Shown piece after piece: positions 20,059 through 28,622 of a stretch of 64,000 bases of DNA; position 1 is the stretch's first letter; each line of letters begins with the position of its first letter. The position numbers and the translations under genes were made by a program. Under the pieces are notes generated by a model. The model was not told the origin of the DNA, made no database searches, and was given only the letters and a program-made list of their open reading frames with translations. This DNA comes from Saccharomonospora marina XMU15 (lineage in GTDB: Bacteria > Actinomycetota > Actinomycetes > Mycobacteriales > Pseudonocardiaceae). Location: NCBI RefSeq assembly GCF_000244955.1, contig NZ_CM001439.1, positions 713,667-777,666 of the forward strand, written 5' to 3'.

Positions 20059-20996
20059 GGAACTTGCTGGGCGCGACGCACGTTCTCCAGGATCTTGGTT
20101 GGATCGCCTGCCAGATCCTCCGCAGTGACAACGACGAACCGCCAACCTTCGGCAGCGAGTCGCCCACGCCGGGCACGGTCGAGCAGGGTTTGCCTTCGTT
20201 CTCGATGCCAGTATCCGTCGTATTCTATGGCCGTTCTTGTTTCCGGGATCGCAAGATCGAGTCTGGCCACTTCTGTACCGTTCTTCAGAATACGATACTG
20301 CGGCGTCGGGTTTAGGCCTCCTTTCCTGAGGACGACCCGCAGTTCCGACTCGGGAAGTGATTCCGCTCGTGCGTCGGACATAAGTAAAGCCTCCCGCGCG
20401 AGTCTGATACCACGGTTGCGCCGATCTCGTAGAGTTCGCTGCAGGGCCTTCGTGGAAACCAGCTTCGAGCGCAGGAATGCGTCAAGGTCCGGTACCGCTA
20501 CGCGCAACCTCCTCACCCATCCGTGTGTTCGAGGCGAGAGCCGCAACAGTAGATCAAGGGCTACGCGAGTGGGCCGGGCTATTCTGATGCCGTGCCAGGG
20601 TCGTGATTCCTTTCGTTTGACAGCCGTCCTGCGTACGCGGATCCCGGTTATGGGACCGAACCGCGATTCCTCGGGGACGACGAATTCGACCGGGTCGTGA
20701 GGCTTGGCGAGGTCGACCCCGAGGACTGTCGCGGCTGACCGACCTGTCAGTACAGCGTCTTTGGGAACGATCAATGCCGCGCCGCGGCAGCGGAGTTCGT
20801 GCGTCACCGGTAGATAGGCCGGCGCATAGACGTCCTGAAACAGCCGTCGGAACATCGGTCCGCGCAACTGGGCTTGCGTTACGTATCCTTCGGCACGGGC
20901 AACCGATCCGCGGAAGACGTTTGTCAGCTCGTGTGGCCTCGTTGTTCTGTTCACCCAGTCAACCTTGCTGAGTCGGCCGACATTCAGGCATGGCAT
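20055..20996 (-). CDS. DUF559-type putative nuclease-fold protein
   Basis: A 313-residue protein read from ATG 20996 (MPCLNVGRLSKVDW). The C-terminal part has LDLAIPETRTAIEYDGYWHR and RLAAEGWRFVVVTAEDL, which match DUF559 proteins of the Vsr/restriction-endonuclease-like fold; the acidic residues of EYDG are where such folds hold catalytic carboxylates. The N-terminal part (FRGSVARAEGYVTQAQLRGP, VLTGRSAATVLGVDL) resembles the AbiEi-type antitoxin domain often joined to DUF559 in actinobacteria. Function is unknown. Lower-GC codons such as AGT, TCT and GAT appear more often than in the neighbours, hinting at accessory origin. Confidence 0.75.
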   Translation of the reverse strand: MPCLNVGRLSKVDWVNRTTRPHELTNVFRGSVARAEGYVTQAQLRGPMFRRLFQDVYAPAYLPVTHELRCRGAALIVPKDAVLTGRSAATVLGVDLAKPHDPVEFVVPEESRFGPITGIRVRRTAVKRKESRPWHGIRIARPTRVALDLLLRLSPRTHGWVRRLRVAVPDLDAFLRSKLVSTKALQRTLRDRRNRGIRLAREALLMSDARAESLPESELRVVLRKGGLNPTPQYRILKNGTEVARLDLAIPETRTAIEYDGYWHRERRQTLLDRARRGRLAAEGWRFVVVTAEDLAGDPTKILENVRRAQQVP

Positions 20997-21077
20997 ACCA
21001 CGAGTTATCCACAAGGGTGCGGTTATCCACACCCGCAGAGCCAACCGACGCCGGCCGGCGAGCCTGGCGGCCAAGAC

Positions 21078-21127
21078 CGCAGTTTGCCCGCGAAACGCAG
21101 TAACCGCGTTTCGCGGGCAAACCGCGT
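21078..21127. repeat. Intergenic palindromic repeat, inverted pair
   Basis: Copy 5 (21078-21100, AGTTTGCCCGCGAAACGC core) and copy 6 (21103-21127, GCGTTTCGCGGGCAAACCGC core) face each other only a few bases apart and form one long hairpin. Both carry the C variant (CGAAAC/TTTCG) of the motif. They lie between the DUF559 gene and the eccE-linked unknown gene. Confidence 0.9.
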
Positions 21128-21138
21128 TGCGGGGCGTG

Positions 21139-21861
21139 TCAGTCGCCGCGGCGGACCGGGCCGAGGATCTGCTGTTCCTTGCTTGTTGTCACCAGACGTA
21201 GTGGTCGCCAGAGGTTTCGGCCAAGAGCGACCACTTGGTCGTCCTTGAGCATCGTCAGTTGCCCCTTCATTTGAAAGGGCAATCGCCAGATGCGCGCCGC
21301 GAGGTCGGCCTGTCCTGCTGGAAGTCGCTGCATCAGCACCAGGTCCGCGGCGTTGGCGAGTGCACCCGCTTGCGGATGCAGATACGGCAGCACATAGACG
21401 GTGGTCTGCCACGGCGATCGGGGAGGGAACAGGTCCTGGGGTGTGGGGCCGCCGTCGTGCACAACGAGCAACGGCGCGTCCTCAGACGGCCTCGGAAGCT
21501 CGACAGGTGACAGCCGCCGGATCTGCACCAGTGGTGAAGGTTGGCCGTTGCGCTGGGTACCCGCAGCCTGCGACAACACATGCCACGCCGTTGGCCTACC
21601 CGTCGCGACGACTACCCACGCCCCTACCGCCATCGCGCGCAACGCGACCTGCCTGGCGAGGTACAACCCGCCGACGAGCACGATCCTGGTCGGCGTCGAT
21701 CGTAGGGCCGAGACAGTCAGCGGCTCACCCTGCAGCCCCGACCCCAGCACGATGCCGCCCCGGTCGCCGGACGGGCTGATGGCGTCGAGCAGCGCGGGGT
21801 CAACGACGAATTCCGCCGCCACCCCGGCGCCGTTGTTGGCATCGTGAACGCGGGCGGTCAC
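21139..21861 (-). CDS. Unknown protein coupled to eccE
   Basis: A 240-residue protein with no family I recognise. Its ATG overlaps the eccE stop as ATGA, so it is almost certainly in the same operon and probably part of, or accessory to, the secretion system. The sequence has one moderately hydrophobic stretch (VALRAMAVGAWVVVATG), no signal peptide and no clear membrane helix. FVVDPALLDAISPSGDRGG and RIWRLPFQMKGQLTMLKDDQ are the most distinctive segments. Likely cytosolic. Confidence 0.7.
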   Translation of the reverse strand: MTARVHDANNGAGVAAEFVVDPALLDAISPSGDRGGIVLGSGLQGEPLTVSALRSTPTRIVLVGGLYLARQVALRAMAVGAWVVVATGRPTAWHVLSQAAGTQRNGQPSPLVQIRRLSPVELPRPSEDAPLLVVHDGGPTPQDLFPPRSPWQTTVYVLPYLHPQAGALANAADLVLMQRLPAGQADLAARIWRLPFQMKGQLTMLKDDQVVALGRNLWRPLRLVTTSKEQQILGPVRRGD

Positions 21862-23357
21862 GCCGTGCCTCCCATCGGAAGAGTCGCGGAGAACCCAGCC
21901 ATCTGCAGTCCACGCAGCGGCGTCAGTGCAACCCCGAGACGGCCGGAAATGCTCGTCAGCCGCTGGTCCGCTGCCTCGAGCTCACGGGGGTTGCGGGCGC
22001 TGACCCGAACAACACCGCGTAGAGCGATCTTGTCGTCCTCCTGTGCGGGCGAGATTGCCATGGCCACCGTCGCGGAAAGGGCGCGCACACTCGTGAGCGC
22101 GTTGAGGTTGCTACTGACCTTGCCCTTGGGCCAGCCCGTGATCGCGTAGCTGGCGTGCCCGATTCCCGCGGCTGTCACACCGGTCCAGCGCTCGCGCAGC
22201 CTGACGCGCGTGTCGGATCCGGCGACACCGGTGAGTTCGGCGGCGGAGATCCCCGCTCGCAGCAGTTCGTCGGGATTGAGGGGACGGGTGGGTACGCCTC
22301 GCGATTCCAGCGCGTTGCGTACCCGTGAGAGCGCACCGATCAGTGCCCGATGGGAGCCGACCACGCCACCACCACGTTCTTGTATCGCTGCAGGACACCG
22401 CTTCGGGTCGAGTCGGATGGAGACCCATGTCGTGCGGCGAGCCGCAGCCGGAAGTGGCCCGAGCACCTCCATGTAAGAACTCAGCGCGGGTGAGTCGGCA
22501 GGCAGGGCGGCACTGCCCGGGTAGCAGTGCCACGTCAGTTGTATGGAGTCGAGGACCACACCGCGGTCTTCGAGGCACGGCGCCAAGGCCGACAGTGGCA
22601 GGCCAGGGGCTCCGCCTGCCTGTGTGATCAGTGCCGGCGTCGGCTCCACGAGGAGCACGGCGGTCCACATTCCGTCGTGCCAGGCAAGTGCCACATCCTG
22701 GTGCTCGTGATCCTTGCCGTACGCCACCACAAGATCCGGCACAGCGAGCCGGAGAAGGCTTACTCGCGCGTCGTCGGGGCCGATGACGTTCTGTTCGGCA
22801 GCCTCGGTAGCGAGCTTCTCCACCGTGGGCGGTGGCGGTGTGACTTCCCGGTCGTGAGAGCGGAGGGTGTAGCGCGCGGTTAACCCGGCCCACTGGGTGA
22901 ACCACTGACCGCCCCAACGGAGCAGAGCCAGAATCAGCGCGACTGCGACCACCGCTATCGCGACGTACAGCAGGGAGTCGTTGAGAGCCAGAAGGAGCAG
23001 GGCGATAGCCAGCCCGACTTCCAGCAGCACCACATTGGCAACCGGCAGCGGACCGAAACTCGCGCCAAGCGTCCTTCGCCGTGCAGGCGGTGCCATACGG
23101 GCCGGTGGGCTGGAGCCGTTCGGCTGAGGGGGTTGGGGCCCGGGTGGTGGCCCTGGCGGTCCACCAGGACCGCCAGGCCCCCCAGGACCCCCCGGTCCGT
23201 GCGGTCCGCGTGGACCTTGCGGGCCACGTGGGACCGCAGGGCCCCGACTGGGCCCGCCAGGCCCGTCTGGTCGCTGTCGAGGACCAGCAGGCCGTCCGAC
23301 CGGCGGTTGCGGTCTCGGCGGCGGGCCCGTGCGACGTGGAGGAGTGCTGACGGACAT
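21858..23357 (-). CDS. eccE: Type VII secretion protein EccE with Pro/Gly-rich N-terminus
   Basis: A 499-residue protein from ATG 23357 (MSVSTPPRRTGPPPRPQPPV). Residues 1-95 or so are Pro- and Gly-rich with collagen-like triplets (GPQGPRGPHGPGGPGGPGGP). Two adjacent membrane helices follow (NVVLLEVGLAIALLLLALND and LLYVAIAVVAVALILALLRW), then a large domain typical of EccE. EccE is a peripheral component of the type VII membrane complex. Mycobacterium tuberculosis ESX-4 lacks eccE, so its presence here is notable. It is divergent from eccB, and a 152-base shared promoter region lies between. Confidence 0.88.
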   Translation of the reverse strand: MSVSTPPRRTGPPPRPQPPVGRPAGPRQRPDGPGGPSRGPAVPRGPQGPRGPHGPGGPGGPGGPGGPPGPPPGPQPPQPNGSSPPARMAPPARRRTLGASFGPLPVANVVLLEVGLAIALLLLALNDSLLYVAIAVVAVALILALLRWGGQWFTQWAGLTARYTLRSHDREVTPPPPTVEKLATEAAEQNVIGPDDARVSLLRLAVPDLVVAYGKDHEHQDVALAWHDGMWTAVLLVEPTPALITQAGGAPGLPLSALAPCLEDRGVVLDSIQLTWHCYPGSAALPADSPALSSYMEVLGPLPAAARRTTWVSIRLDPKRCPAAIQERGGGVVGSHRALIGALSRVRNALESRGVPTRPLNPDELLRAGISAAELTGVAGSDTRVRLRERWTGVTAAGIGHASYAITGWPKGKVSSNLNALTSVRALSATVAMAISPAQEDDKIALRGVVRVSARNPRELEAADQRLTSISGRLGVALTPLRGLQMAGFSATLPMGGTA

Positions 23358-23509
23358 CCGCTCGTTCTCTTCCCCTCGTGCGTACAACTGGCGTCAACCG
23401 GTCCCGGGAAACCGAACCAGGACGGAGTTGGTAGAAACCAACACCAGATGGTTCCCCGCACGGCTATCCTGCGGAACCGTACCGCGAGTGGGAGAGCTGT
23501 AGGTCGAGA
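23358..23509. promoter_or_regulatory. Divergent eccE/eccB promoter region
   Basis: These 152 bases separate the start codons of eccE and eccB and must carry both promoters. GGTTCCCCGCA (23450-23460) and TGCGGAACC (23470-23478) form an interrupted inverted repeat near the eccB start. No certain -10/-35 elements. Confidence 0.45.
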
Positions 23510-25135
23510 ATGCCGTCAACACCGACAACCAAGTCGCAAGTCCAGGCGTACCGGTTCGTGCTGCGGCGCATGCAGTCCGCGCTGGTCCGCAAGGACGCGG
23601 TGATGTTGCACGACCCCATGCGGACGCACTCGCGTGCCACCATCGTCGGTGTCGTGCTGAGTGCGCTGGCGATGGTCGGCTTCGTCATCGTCGGGTTCTT
23701 CAAGCCTGCCCCCAAGCCCCCGGACTCCGGCATCGTCATCGGTGAGCCGTCCGGTTCCGTCTATGTCGTCGCGGAAAACCCGAAGAAGCTGATTCCGACG
23801 TTCAACCTTGCTTCGGCAAGGTTGATGCTCATGGCATCCCAACACGGAGGGGAAGGTGGGCAGGCGGCGGCTGCCGAGAGCGGTGGCCAGCCTGACGAGC
23901 CCGAGGTGGTCCCCGACGATCAGCTCAAAGACATCCCGCGAGGGCGGCTCCAGGGCATACCGAACGGCCCTGAGTTGCTGCCGGCCGAGGACCAGCTCAT
24001 CTCGACTGATTGGGCGGTCTGCGACCAGATCGACATCAACCGTGACCTGCCCAGCGGCTTGGCGCGGGACTCGGCAGAGACAACGACAGCTGTCTTCGCA
24101 GGCCTGAAGGACCTCGGGCGGGAACTGACGCAGAACCAAGCGCTCCTGGTTGTCGCCGAAGACGGCAAGCATCATTTGATCTACCGACAAGGTACTGACG
24201 AGAACCAACCCAACGCGAACGCTGTTCGGGCCGAGGTCGACATGGAAGACGCCTCCGTGCGCCGTGCATTGGAACTCGACCCGGCCATGGCAAGGCGAAT
24301 CTCGATGGGGTTGTTGAATGCGATCCCTGCTGTGGGCGAGCTCAAGGCACCCACAGTGCCGGGAGCCGGTGAGACGCCTGACGGATTCGACGTCGACGGC
24401 CTGCCTGTCGGGGCAGTCTTCGCCATAGAACGTAGTAACAGCACTGAGTACTACGTGATTACTCGGTCGGGTACTCAACCGGTCACGCAGGCCGTTGCCG
24501 ACATGATCCGGTTCAGTAACACCCAAGGCGGAGGCGAATCCGTCGAGCGAGTCAGCCCGGACGTACTGACGAACGCCCCCAGCGTTGGCAGGAACGACCC
24601 CGCCTACCTCGACGTCGACTACTACCCGCCGTCGGTGCCGACCGTGCTTGACCCCTTGAAGTTCCCAGTCGGCTGCCTTGGCTGGAGTGTCAAAGGCACG
24701 GGTCCCCAGCGGGACGCCTACACCGCCGTCTACGTCGGCGCCGAGTTGCCAGGACCCAAGGACGCCCAAGGCAAGCCGCAACTGATCGACATCGGATCTC
24801 CGAGTCCTGACAACTGGAAGATCGACAGCTTCTACATGCGACCCGGGTTCGCGGCCGCGGTTCGGTCGGCGACGACCAAGGACACCTTCGGCAGGGGCAA
24901 TATCCAGCTGATCTCCGATCGCGGAATGCGCTACGGCATCCCGAGTACCGAAATCGCCTCCGGGCTGGGGTTGAACAGGCTCGACCCCGCTCCCGAGTCC
25001 ATTATCAAGTTGCTTCCCGTGGGTGCTTCACTGAATACCCAAGACGTCATGCGTACCTTCGACGCGGTGCCGGTGGACCCGGACGCCGGGTCCTTCGAGG
25101 AGCAAGGTGCGGCCGGGGCTGCAGGTGGAAACTGA
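23510..25135 (+). CDS. eccB: Type VII secretion membrane protein EccB
   Basis: A 541-residue protein. It begins MPSTPTTKSQVQAYRFVLRR, the EccB hallmark, with MQSALVRKDAVMLHDPMRTH after it. One membrane helix (ATIVGVVLSALAMVGFVIVG) lies at about residues 45-65. The rest is the periplasmic repeat domain, with conserved Cys residues as in AVCDQIDINRDLP and VGCLGWSVKG. EccB stabilises the EccBCDE inner-membrane complex. It is convergent with mycP, with three repeats in between. Confidence 0.95.
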   Translation: MPSTPTTKSQVQAYRFVLRRMQSALVRKDAVMLHDPMRTHSRATIVGVVLSALAMVGFVIVGFFKPAPKPPDSGIVIGEPSGSVYVVAENPKKLIPTFNLASARLMLMASQHGGEGGQAAAAESGGQPDEPEVVPDDQLKDIPRGRLQGIPNGPELLPAEDQLISTDWAVCDQIDINRDLPSGLARDSAETTTAVFAGLKDLGRELTQNQALLVVAEDGKHHLIYRQGTDENQPNANAVRAEVDMEDASVRRALELDPAMARRISMGLLNAIPAVGELKAPTVPGAGETPDGFDVDGLPVGAVFAIERSNSTEYYVITRSGTQPVTQAVADMIRFSNTQGGGESVERVSPDVLTNAPSVGRNDPAYLDVDYYPPSVPTVLDPLKFPVGCLGWSVKGTGPQRDAYTAVYVGAELPGPKDAQGKPQLIDIGSPSPDNWKIDSFYMRPGFAAAVRSATTKDTFGRGNIQLISDRGMRYGIPSTEIASGLGLNRLDPAPESIIKLLPVGASLNTQDVMRTFDAVPVDPDAGSFEEQGAAGAAGGN

Positions 25136-25529
25136 AACCACCTGCCGTAGGCCGACTACGGCAGGACTGTGGTCGGCGGGTCTTGGGGTAGCCCGGTCAG
25201 CTCGACCCGGCCGATCCACGGGAGCAGAAGACTAGTTCACGCAGCTGGCCAGGTGAGCCGGTGCGTGTTGGTTGCGCGTTTAGCGGGCAAACCGTTCGCC
25301 TTGCGGCGTCGCTCACCTGCAGGCTGGGTGCTTTGACCCCCATGGTGGTCGCCCGCCTACCGCGGTTTGCCCGCTAAACGTTGTTCTCCACCTGCAGGTG
25401 GGCCAAGCAACCTGATTGTCGAGATGCAGCTGCAGCTGCGTTGTGAGGGTGCCGGCGCTGGGCAGGGTTGCGCAAAGACAAGCCGACTCTCCGGATCATC
25501 GGCAGGCCGTCGAAAGCGCGGTTAGCCCG
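25136..25529. other. Intergenic region between convergent eccB and mycP
   Basis: A 394-base stretch between two 3' ends. It contains two full copies of the intergenic repeat and most of a third that runs into the mycP stop codon. It also has CACCTGCAGGTG-type direct and inverted fragments near 25315 and 25390 (TCACCTGCAGG and CCACCTGCAGGTGG). No coding frame is supported. Confidence 0.65.
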
Positions 25530-25540
25530 CTAAACGCGCT
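25274..25540. repeat. Intergenic palindromic repeat, three copies (eccB-mycP)
   Basis: Copies at 25274-25298 (GCGCGTTTAGCGGGCAAACC), 25360-25383 (CGCGGTTTGCCCGCTAAACG) and 25515-25540 (CGCGGTTAGCCCGCTAAACG). The third overlaps the end of mycP on the minus strand: the codons CGC GTT TAG, including the stop at 25530-25532, are repeat sequence. Confidence 0.9.
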
Positions 25541-27158
25541 TCCGGCTGTCCTCGGGGCGGGTTTGTGCGGTGCGGTTGCGGCGGATGGTGTGTACCACGA
25601 AGAGAGTGATGATCAACGCCATCAGCGCACCGCCGGAGCCCGCCAATGCCACGACCATCGGGGTCCAGTCGCGGTTGTCGGTCATCGGCAGGTCCGAAGG
25701 AAGCGCCTCTGCCCTCGCAGGTTCGATGCCCTCTTCGGAAGGCACCGTCGCCGTCAACGCCGCCATCGGGTCGATGATCCCGTAACCAATGAAGTTGTCC
25801 CGACCACCCGATGCGGCCGGATGCTGCGCCGTGTACGCGATCCGGTACATCACCTGGCGAGCCGTCAGGTCCGGGTACTTCGCACGCACCAACGCGGCCA
25901 CACCCGATACATATGGTGCCGCGAAGCTGGTGCCCTGGATCTGCTGTGGCTCGCCGTTCTCGATGGTGAGATTCGCCAGCCCCCCAGAGCCGACGGCCGG
26001 GTCAAGGGAGGTGATGCCGGTTCCCGGTGCGGCGACTGTCACCCATGGTCCGTGGACGCTGAAGTCGGCCACACTGCCGGTTTCGTCGATGGCCGCCACC
26101 GAAAGGACGTCCTCGGCGAACCAGGGAGGCGTCACGATCGTCTTCGGCTTGCCGGGGTCTCGCTGATCGTTCTGGGGGCAGTTCTCGCCGGTGTTGCCTG
26201 CGGCCGCTACCACGACGACGTCGTTGTCCACGGCATACCGCACAGCGGCCTGGAGCTTGCGTTCCCCCTCGCCGATGTTGCCGTCGGCGGGCCTGCAGTT
26301 GTTGATCGAGATATTGATGACATCGGCGTTCTCGTCGGTGGCGCGGACGACAGCCTGCGCGAGAGTGTCCAGTGTGCCCGCCGCGTCCTCTTCTTCCTGC
26401 GTACGGCCACCGTTCTGCGCCGGGGCTGTGTCAGTGGGGTCGGTGGGCGAGCGCAGTGCGTTCGGTTGGCCTTCACCACCTGTGTCGCCGCCGCTGCCGG
26501 GGTCGTTGCCGTCCTCACCGCCTGCGTTGTCGTTGCCGCCGCTGGACTGCGACGCCGAGTCGTCGACAGAGTAGTTCTGACTGGACTGGCGGATCGAGAG
26601 GATCTGAACTTCTGGGGCGACACCGTTGAACCCGATGTCGGGTGTGGTGTTGGCCGCGATGATGCCCGCGACCTCGGTGCCGTGCCCGTCGCAATCCTCC
26701 AGGCCGGGACCGCTGGCGGTGTCGGCCACATAGTCCTCGACGCCCTGCACCCTGCCGTTGAAGAACGGGTGGTTGGTGATCCCGGTATCGATCACCGCGA
26801 CACGAACAGGTTCGCCTCCCGGGTACCTTCCAACGGAACCGACCGTGGAACGCATCAGGTCGTGCACCTCGTTGATGCGCAGGTACTGCTGTCCCCAAGG
26901 GGTTTCCCGTGGGATGACGTCGCGACCCAGGTCGCGTTCCACACACCCGACCTGCTTGACGTAGGGCTTGTCCGGTCGGCCGGTGTCGGTGGGCGGTGCG
27001 GTGTTGCCCAGCGGCGGCGGCGTCGCGTAATAGCCCTCGCCGTCGGGCGGGGAATCCTGTGCCATGGCAGGGACGGGTGACAGTCCGGGGCACACCGTGC
27101 CGATCGCAACGGTCAGCGCCAGCGCGGATGCGCGCCTCAGCGGCCAAGCCCTACGCAC
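25530..27158 (-). CDS. mycP: Mycosin, type VII secretion subtilisin-like protease
   Basis: A 542-residue membrane-anchored serine protease. An N-terminal signal peptide (MRRAWPLRRASALALTVAIG, likely cut after AMA) precedes the catalytic domain with Asp124 in VAVIDTGI, His159 in DGHGTEVAGI and Ser411 in GTSFAAPYVSG. A C-terminal membrane helix (ALAGSGGALMALIITLFVV) and basic tail follow. Residues of about 190-250 form a long acidic, Gly-rich insert absent from short mycosins. GTG 27158 is chosen: AGGGGG lies just upstream and the signal peptide begins there, while the much longer open frame upstream is antisense to eccD. The gene ends inside a repeat. Confidence 0.95.
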   Translation of the reverse strand: MRRAWPLRRASALALTVAIGTVCPGLSPVPAMAQDSPPDGEGYYATPPPLGNTAPPTDTGRPDKPYVKQVGCVERDLGRDVIPRETPWGQQYLRINEVHDLMRSTVGSVGRYPGGEPVRVAVIDTGITNHPFFNGRVQGVEDYVADTASGPGLEDCDGHGTEVAGIIAANTTPDIGFNGVAPEVQILSIRQSSQNYSVDDSASQSSGGNDNAGGEDGNDPGSGGDTGGEGQPNALRSPTDPTDTAPAQNGGRTQEEEDAAGTLDTLAQAVVRATDENADVINISINNCRPADGNIGEGERKLQAAVRYAVDNDVVVVAAAGNTGENCPQNDQRDPGKPKTIVTPPWFAEDVLSVAAIDETGSVADFSVHGPWVTVAAPGTGITSLDPAVGSGGLANLTIENGEPQQIQGTSFAAPYVSGVAALVRAKYPDLTARQVMYRIAYTAQHPAASGGRDNFIGYGIIDPMAALTATVPSEEGIEPARAEALPSDLPMTDNRDWTPMVVALAGSGGALMALIITLFVVHTIRRNRTAQTRPEDSRKRV

Positions 27159-27196
27159 GCGACCCCCTATTACCTCGGTGAGCGGAAAGCGGCGGG

Positions 27197-28597
27197 TCAG
27201 CCGCCGATGTCGAGATGGCGCAGCGTCGAGTACAGTCCCATGACCGCCAGCGCCAGTGGCAGGACCGCCGCGATGCACACAGCCTCGATGATCTCGACGG
27301 TGCGCCGCATCGGTGGGGAGAAACGCTGGTTCGGGAAGACCACTCCCAGCACGAGTGCGGCTGCGGCCATCAACACCAGCGACCCGAACACCCAGATGAT
27401 GCGGCCTGTCGCGTCCTCGGTCCACATCCAGCCGAGCAGGATGCCCGCGGCCGAAACCATGCCTGTCGTCAGTAGGGCAACCGCCTGGCTGCCGTTGGCA
27501 TAGGTGCGGGCGCGCAGCAACAGGACCATCGTGGCGATCACCGCGGTGAGGATGCCGTAGATGTCCGACGACGAAGCCGTGATGATGGCGGCGACCGCTG
27601 TCACCGAACCACACCCGATGAGCAGGCCGGTCATGTACTTGTGCGCGATGCTGGTCCTGCGCTCGATCGAGGAGTAGTCCGGGTAGCCGGAATCCTCTTT
27701 GAGTTCCTCGGCGGTTCCCGGCACGTGCGGCAACGGCAGCTTGGACAGCCAGATGGTTGCCCTTGGCAACATGGAGATGCCCGCGAGAGCCACGGCGGCG
27801 GTACCCGCGGCGATGCCGGGCGCGGGGTGAGCGATCAGTGTCGCGACAAGGAAGGCGAGCAATCCGAAAACGCCCGCCGTCGCCGCGGCGATGAAGGTGG
27901 TGATCCCAGCACCGATGACCAGGATGCATACCGCGGCCACCACAACGACCAGTGCGCTGGCCAGCAGCAGGTTCGCGCGCACGGACGACGCTGCCGGCAC
28001 GATGTAGAACCCGCTGACGAACGCCAGTGGCAGCCCACCGGCAGCAGCGATCACCACGCCGGTCGCTTCCGCTTCGTAAGCCTTCACCAGGGTCGCGCCC
28101 ACGGCCACACAGGCGATCGCACCAATACCGCCCGCGATCGCCGTCGCGATGCCGTTGCCGCCGAACAGCGGGCCGCTGAAGAAGAGCGCGATCGCGGCGG
28201 TGAGCAGTGCCAGCGTGCCGGCGATGTGGCCGATGCGCTGCGCGGTTTCCTTGGTCCAAGGCCGGAAGCTGTCGGGCTGTGCTTCGGCTATGGCGTCGAC
28301 GACGTCGTCGTAGAGCGGCGGCGGCGGGTTCTCGTTGCGCTTGCGTAGCTGGAGTAGTTCGCCGTCGACGATGCCGAGGGAGGCGAGTGTCCGGCTGGGG
28401 TCGAGCGGTCCGTCGCCGAGCTTGGCCAGCGCCCAGCCGCCGTGTCTGGCGCCTCCGTCGGGGCTGACTTCTTTGGCCATCTCCAGCAGCATGGGCATCA
28501 GGTCGGCAACCGCGATGTCCGCGGGCAGCGCGACATCGATACGGGTACGCGGCGCCACCACCGTCACCCTGCTGAAAACCGTCGTGCCCGTTGCCAC
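27197..28597 (-). CDS. eccD: Type VII secretion membrane protein EccD
   Basis: A 466-residue protein. Residues 1-90 or so form the ubiquitin-like cytosolic domain (VFSRVTVVAPRTRIDVALPA, LASLGIVDGELLQLRKR). About eleven membrane helices follow, beginning at IGHIAGTLALLTAAIALFFS, which fits the EccD fold that forms the membrane vestibule. It is read away from eccC, and mycP follows after 38 bases on the same strand. Confidence 0.94.
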   Translation of the reverse strand: MATGTTVFSRVTVVAPRTRIDVALPADIAVADLMPMLLEMAKEVSPDGGARHGGWALAKLGDGPLDPSRTLASLGIVDGELLQLRKRNENPPPPLYDDVVDAIAEAQPDSFRPWTKETAQRIGHIAGTLALLTAAIALFFSGPLFGGNGIATAIAGGIGAIACVAVGATLVKAYEAEATGVVIAAAGGLPLAFVSGFYIVPAASSVRANLLLASALVVVVAAVCILVIGAGITTFIAAATAGVFGLLAFLVATLIAHPAPGIAAGTAAVALAGISMLPRATIWLSKLPLPHVPGTAEELKEDSGYPDYSSIERRTSIAHKYMTGLLIGCGSVTAVAAIITASSSDIYGILTAVIATMVLLLRARTYANGSQAVALLTTGMVSAAGILLGWMWTEDATGRIIWVFGSLVLMAAAALVLGVVFPNQRFSPPMRRTVEIIEAVCIAAVLPLALAVMGLYSTLRHLDIGG

Positions 28598-28622
28598 CTG
28601 TTCGCCCCCTACCTGGAGATAT

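Noticed and set aside
25530..28259. 909-codon frame that would fuse mycP to about 365 upstream residues
   Set aside because: The upstream part is antisense-like/alternate-frame sequence of eccD; the signal peptide and ribosome-binding site show that mycP starts at 27158.
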